Assembly: GCA_937950385.1 (NCBI GenBank)
Contig: CALFEA010000157.1
Span: 1 to 8,316 of the forward strand
Source of the DNA: an uncultured Altererythrobacter sp.
GTDB taxonomy: Bacteria > Pseudomonadota > Alphaproteobacteria > Sphingomonadales > Sphingomonadaceae
Direction: 5' to 3'
DNA length: 8,316 nucleotides
Shown one piece after another: positions 6,119 through 8,316 of the stretch (its first letter is position 1; every line of letters begins with the position of its first letter). The notes under the pieces were generated by a model, which was not told the DNA's origin, did not search any database, and saw nothing but the letters and a program-made list of their open reading frames with translations. A program made the translations under genes and the position numbers.

Positions 6119-8316
6119 ATGAAAGCTCGTAACTTTGCACGGCTAACCGCCGCTGCGCTTCTTTCCAGTTGTGCTGCCATGCCAGCCATTGCCATTGCTC
6201 AAGACGCCGCCCCACAAGCAGACGAGCAAGACGATTCCGCCATTGGCGCATTCAACCAAATCGTTGTTACCGGAACGAAAACACAGAACGCTGAAAACGT
6301 GCAAGACGTGCCATTGGCTGTCACCGCGTTTAACGCCGAGAGCTTGGAAGCGCTGAAAGTGCGCGACATCCAATCGCTGTCTTATTCTGCGCCAAACGTC
6401 TCGCTCGATCAAATCGGCACCAGTCGCGGTACAGCGAACTTCTCAATTCGCGGCCTCGGCATTAACAGCTCCATCCCCTCAATCGACCCCACCGTCGGCG
6501 TGTTCGTTGACGGCGTATATCTCGGCAATAATGGCGGCGTCGTGTTCGACCTGTTCGATCTAGACAGTGTGGAAATCTTGCGCGGTCCGCAAGGCGTATT
6601 GTTCGGCCGCAATGTTACCGGCGGCGCGGTTCTGATCAACACCGGCAACCCCACCGACTACTTCACTGGTAAAGTGCGTGCAGCCGTTGATGGCCCCTTC
6701 CTTGATGGCGGACGCGGCGGCGCAAATTACACCGCTTCGGCGGTTGTTTCTGGCCCGCTGGTTGAGGACACCTTGCTGTTCAAACTGGGCGCCTATTACA
6801 ACAAGGATGAAGGCTACTTCACCAATCAATTCACCAATGCCAATCACGGCGAAGCGGAAACCAAAATCATTCGCGGCGCATTGGAAGGCCGTTTTGGCGA
6901 CCTGACTGTTACCGGCAAGCTCGACTATTTCGAGAGCGATGGCGATGGGCCCGCAGGCCAGAACCGTGGCCAATTTGACCGCAACAGCTTCGATTTTGCG
7001 ATCGATAACACTGGCCTCTACGCCAATGAAATCTGGACTGGTTCATTAAAAGCTGAGCTCGACGTAGGCCCCGGCACATTGACCAATATCTTCGGCTATC
7101 GCAGCTATGATGCGATCACGGACGCCGACATCGACTCATTGCCTGTCTTCATCTTTCATTCCGGCACAGAAACGGCGCAAGAGCAAATCTCTAACGAGCT
7201 GCGTTACGCAGTATCAGGCGATAATTTTGATCTGACCGTGGGCGGTTTCTACTTCGACCAAAACCTCCAATATACCGAAGATCGCAGCATCGCTGGTGCT
7301 CCGCAATTTTTCGGTGGCGGCGATCAGGATCACGAAGTGCTTGGCGCATTTGCCAGCGGCCAGTTTAACTTGACCGATGCATTGTCCATCATTGCGGGCA
7401 TTCGTTGGAGCAAAGAAACCAAGGACGTCGACATTACTTATGTTCGTCCGCGTCCTGAATGTTCGGTATTGCAAGGCACATGCCCAACTACCGGCACCAA
7501 CCCGTTTATCCCAACAGAAAACAACGGCTTTTCTGATGGCGAAAGCTGGACCAATTGGAGCCCGAAATTCGGTCTGCAATATGAATTTGATGACGCGCAA
7601 ATCTATGCTCACTGGACCCGCGGTTATCGGTCTGGCGGCTACAATTTCCGCATCACCAATGCCAATGCATTTGAAGCGGTGGCAGCAGCCAATGGCGCGT
7701 TCTTCTTCGATGAAGAAAAAGTCGACAATTATGAAATTGGCGGCAAGTTCCAAACGGCGAACGGCGACTTCACGCTGAATATGGCGGCGTACTATACCGA
7801 CATTTCCGACATGCAGCGCGAAGTGAACCAATCATCGCTGACAGCTGGCGTTGCGCAATCCATCTTCAACACAGCCGATGCATCCATCATGGGCGTTGAA
7901 GCAGAGGCCCGCATGCGCGTGTCGGACAGCCTGCTGTTCACTGCCAATATCGGTATCATGGACGATGATTATGATGCGGTTCAGTTCGATATTTCGGGCG
8001 ACGGCGTGATTGATGATGCCGATCTGGCTCTGCGTTTGCCGCGCGTTCCTGAGGTCACTTGGGGTGTGGGTGTGATCCACGAGCTCGACCTTGGTTCAAG
8101 CGTTATTTTGACGCGCCTCAACTTCCAATACCGTGATGAGTTTGGATATACCGACAACAATTTCGGCTTCATTCAAGACGCAACTCAATTGGATTTGAAC
8201 GTCACTTGGAACACGCCGATGGATGGCTTGTCCTTGTCGCTTTATGGCAAGAACTTGCTCGACCAAGTGCAAGCGGGCGGCGACACCCAATTGCCATTTG
8301 GCGCAGGCGCATTTTC
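6119..8316 (+). CDS. TonB-dependent outer-membrane receptor (C-terminus cut by window edge)
   Basis: Outer-membrane beta-barrel that imports a scarce ligand (siderophore, cobalamin, sugar or other) using energy from TonB-ExbBD. 732 codons are open to the window edge with no stop. The N-terminus is a signal peptide (basic K2, R4, R8; hydrophobic 9-27) with a likely cut after AIA at 25-27. The IVVTG segment at 48-52 is the TonB-box region. The plug spans roughly 57-175, with SIRGLGIN, VFVDGVYLGN and EILRGPQGVLFGRN (R155-N165). Alternating barrel strands with long loops follow. Near the right edge SLYGKNLLDQ marks the penultimate strands, so probably only a few tens of residues are missing. Unusual details are LSSC at 15-18, resembling a lipobox; C448 and C455 in a loop, possibly a disulfide; and a 12-residue EF-hand/dockerin-like loop at 624-635. 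No adjacent regulator or transporter shows the ligand. Confidence 0.96.
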   Translation, partial: MKARNFARLTAAALLSSCAAMPAIAIAQDAAPQADEQDDSAIGAFNQIVVTGTKTQNAENVQDVPLAVTAFNAESLEALKVRDIQSLSYSAPNVSLDQIGTSRGTANFSIRGLGINSSIPSIDPTVGVFVDGVYLGNNGGVVFDLFDLDSVEILRGPQGVLFGRNVTGGAVLINTGNPTDYFTGKVRAAVDGPFLDGGRGGANYTASAVVSGPLVEDTLLFKLGAYYNKDEGYFTNQFTNANHGEAETKIIRGALEGRFGDLTVTGKLDYFESDGDGPAGQNRGQFDRNSFDFAIDNTGLYANEIWTGSLKAELDVGPGTLTNIFGYRSYDAITDADIDSLPVFIFHSGTETAQEQISNELRYAVSGDNFDLTVGGFYFDQNLQYTEDRSIAGAPQFFGGGDQDHEVLGAFASGQFNLTDALSIIAGIRWSKETKDVDITYVRPRPECSVLQGTCPTTGTNPFIPTENNGFSDGESWTNWSPKFGLQYEFDDAQIYAHWTRGYRSGGYNFRITNANAFEAVAAANGAFFFDEEKVDNYEIGGKFQTANGDFTLNMAAYYTDISDMQREVNQSSLTAGVAQSIFNTADASIMGVEAEARMRVSDSLLFTANIGIMDDDYDAVQFDISGDGVIDDADLALRLPRVPEVTWGVGVIHELDLGSSVILTRLNFQYRDEFGYTDNNFGFIQDATQLDLNVTWNTPMDGLSLSLYGKNLLDQVQAGGDTQLPFGAGAF

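Noticed and set aside
7214..7831. 205-codon minus-strand open frame within the receptor gene
   Set aside because: It is antisense to continuous barrel coding sequence, with no recognisable domain or ribosome site.
1..8316. Mobile element, CRISPR array, tRNA or defence system
   Set aside because: The genes are tightly packed housekeeping and transport genes. No terminal inverted repeats, transposase, integrase, spaced repeats or tRNA-like folds were seen on either strand.

Overview
The window looks like ordinary chromosome from an alphaproteobacterium, most likely of the order Sphingomonadales (Erythrobacter/Sphingomonas type). The evidence is the moderately GC-rich coding sequence, the lgt–methyltransferase gene pair, the N-terminus of GlnD, and a large TonB-dependent receptor of the kind these bacteria carry in many copies. 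This placement is inferred from protein character, not from a database search.

Layout. Positions 1-1307 are on the minus strand. lgt (lipoprotein diacylglyceryl transferase) starts at a TTG near 1307 and is followed, with a 4-base ATGA overlap, by a MidA/NDUFAF7-type SAM-dependent methyltransferase that runs off the left edge. A 171-bp divergent intergenic region (1308-1478) separates this pair from the plus-strand genes. It holds a perfect 15-bp palindrome just downstream of a plausible -10 element. The plus strand then carries a 570-residue AMP-forming acyl-CoA synthetase-like enzyme (1479-3191). Only 13 bases later comes glnD, the PII uridylyltransferase/uridylyl-removing enzyme (3205-5970), with complete catalytic motifs and two ACT domains. 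An imperfect hairpin with a T-run closes that unit. A second intergenic region (5971-6118) holds a candidate sigma-70 promoter overlapped by a small dyad. It leads into a TonB-dependent outer-membrane receptor (6119 to the right edge) that lacks only its last few strands.

How the genes relate. lgt serves lipoprotein maturation in the inner membrane. The methyltransferase is probably co-translated with it but has no obvious shared pathway. The acyl-CoA synthetase and glnD look co-transcribed, which would join acyl activation to nitrogen sensing; the sequence does not show whether this is functional or only positional. The receptor has its own promoter region and its substrate cannot be told from the sequence.

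I found no mobile element, tRNA, rRNA, CRISPR array or defence system, and nothing that amounts to a new biological system. The observations most worth a second look are the palindromic candidate operator upstream of the synthetase, an EF-hand/dockerin-like calcium-binding loop inside the receptor barrel, and the receptor's ambiguous signal peptide, which contains a lipobox-like motif.
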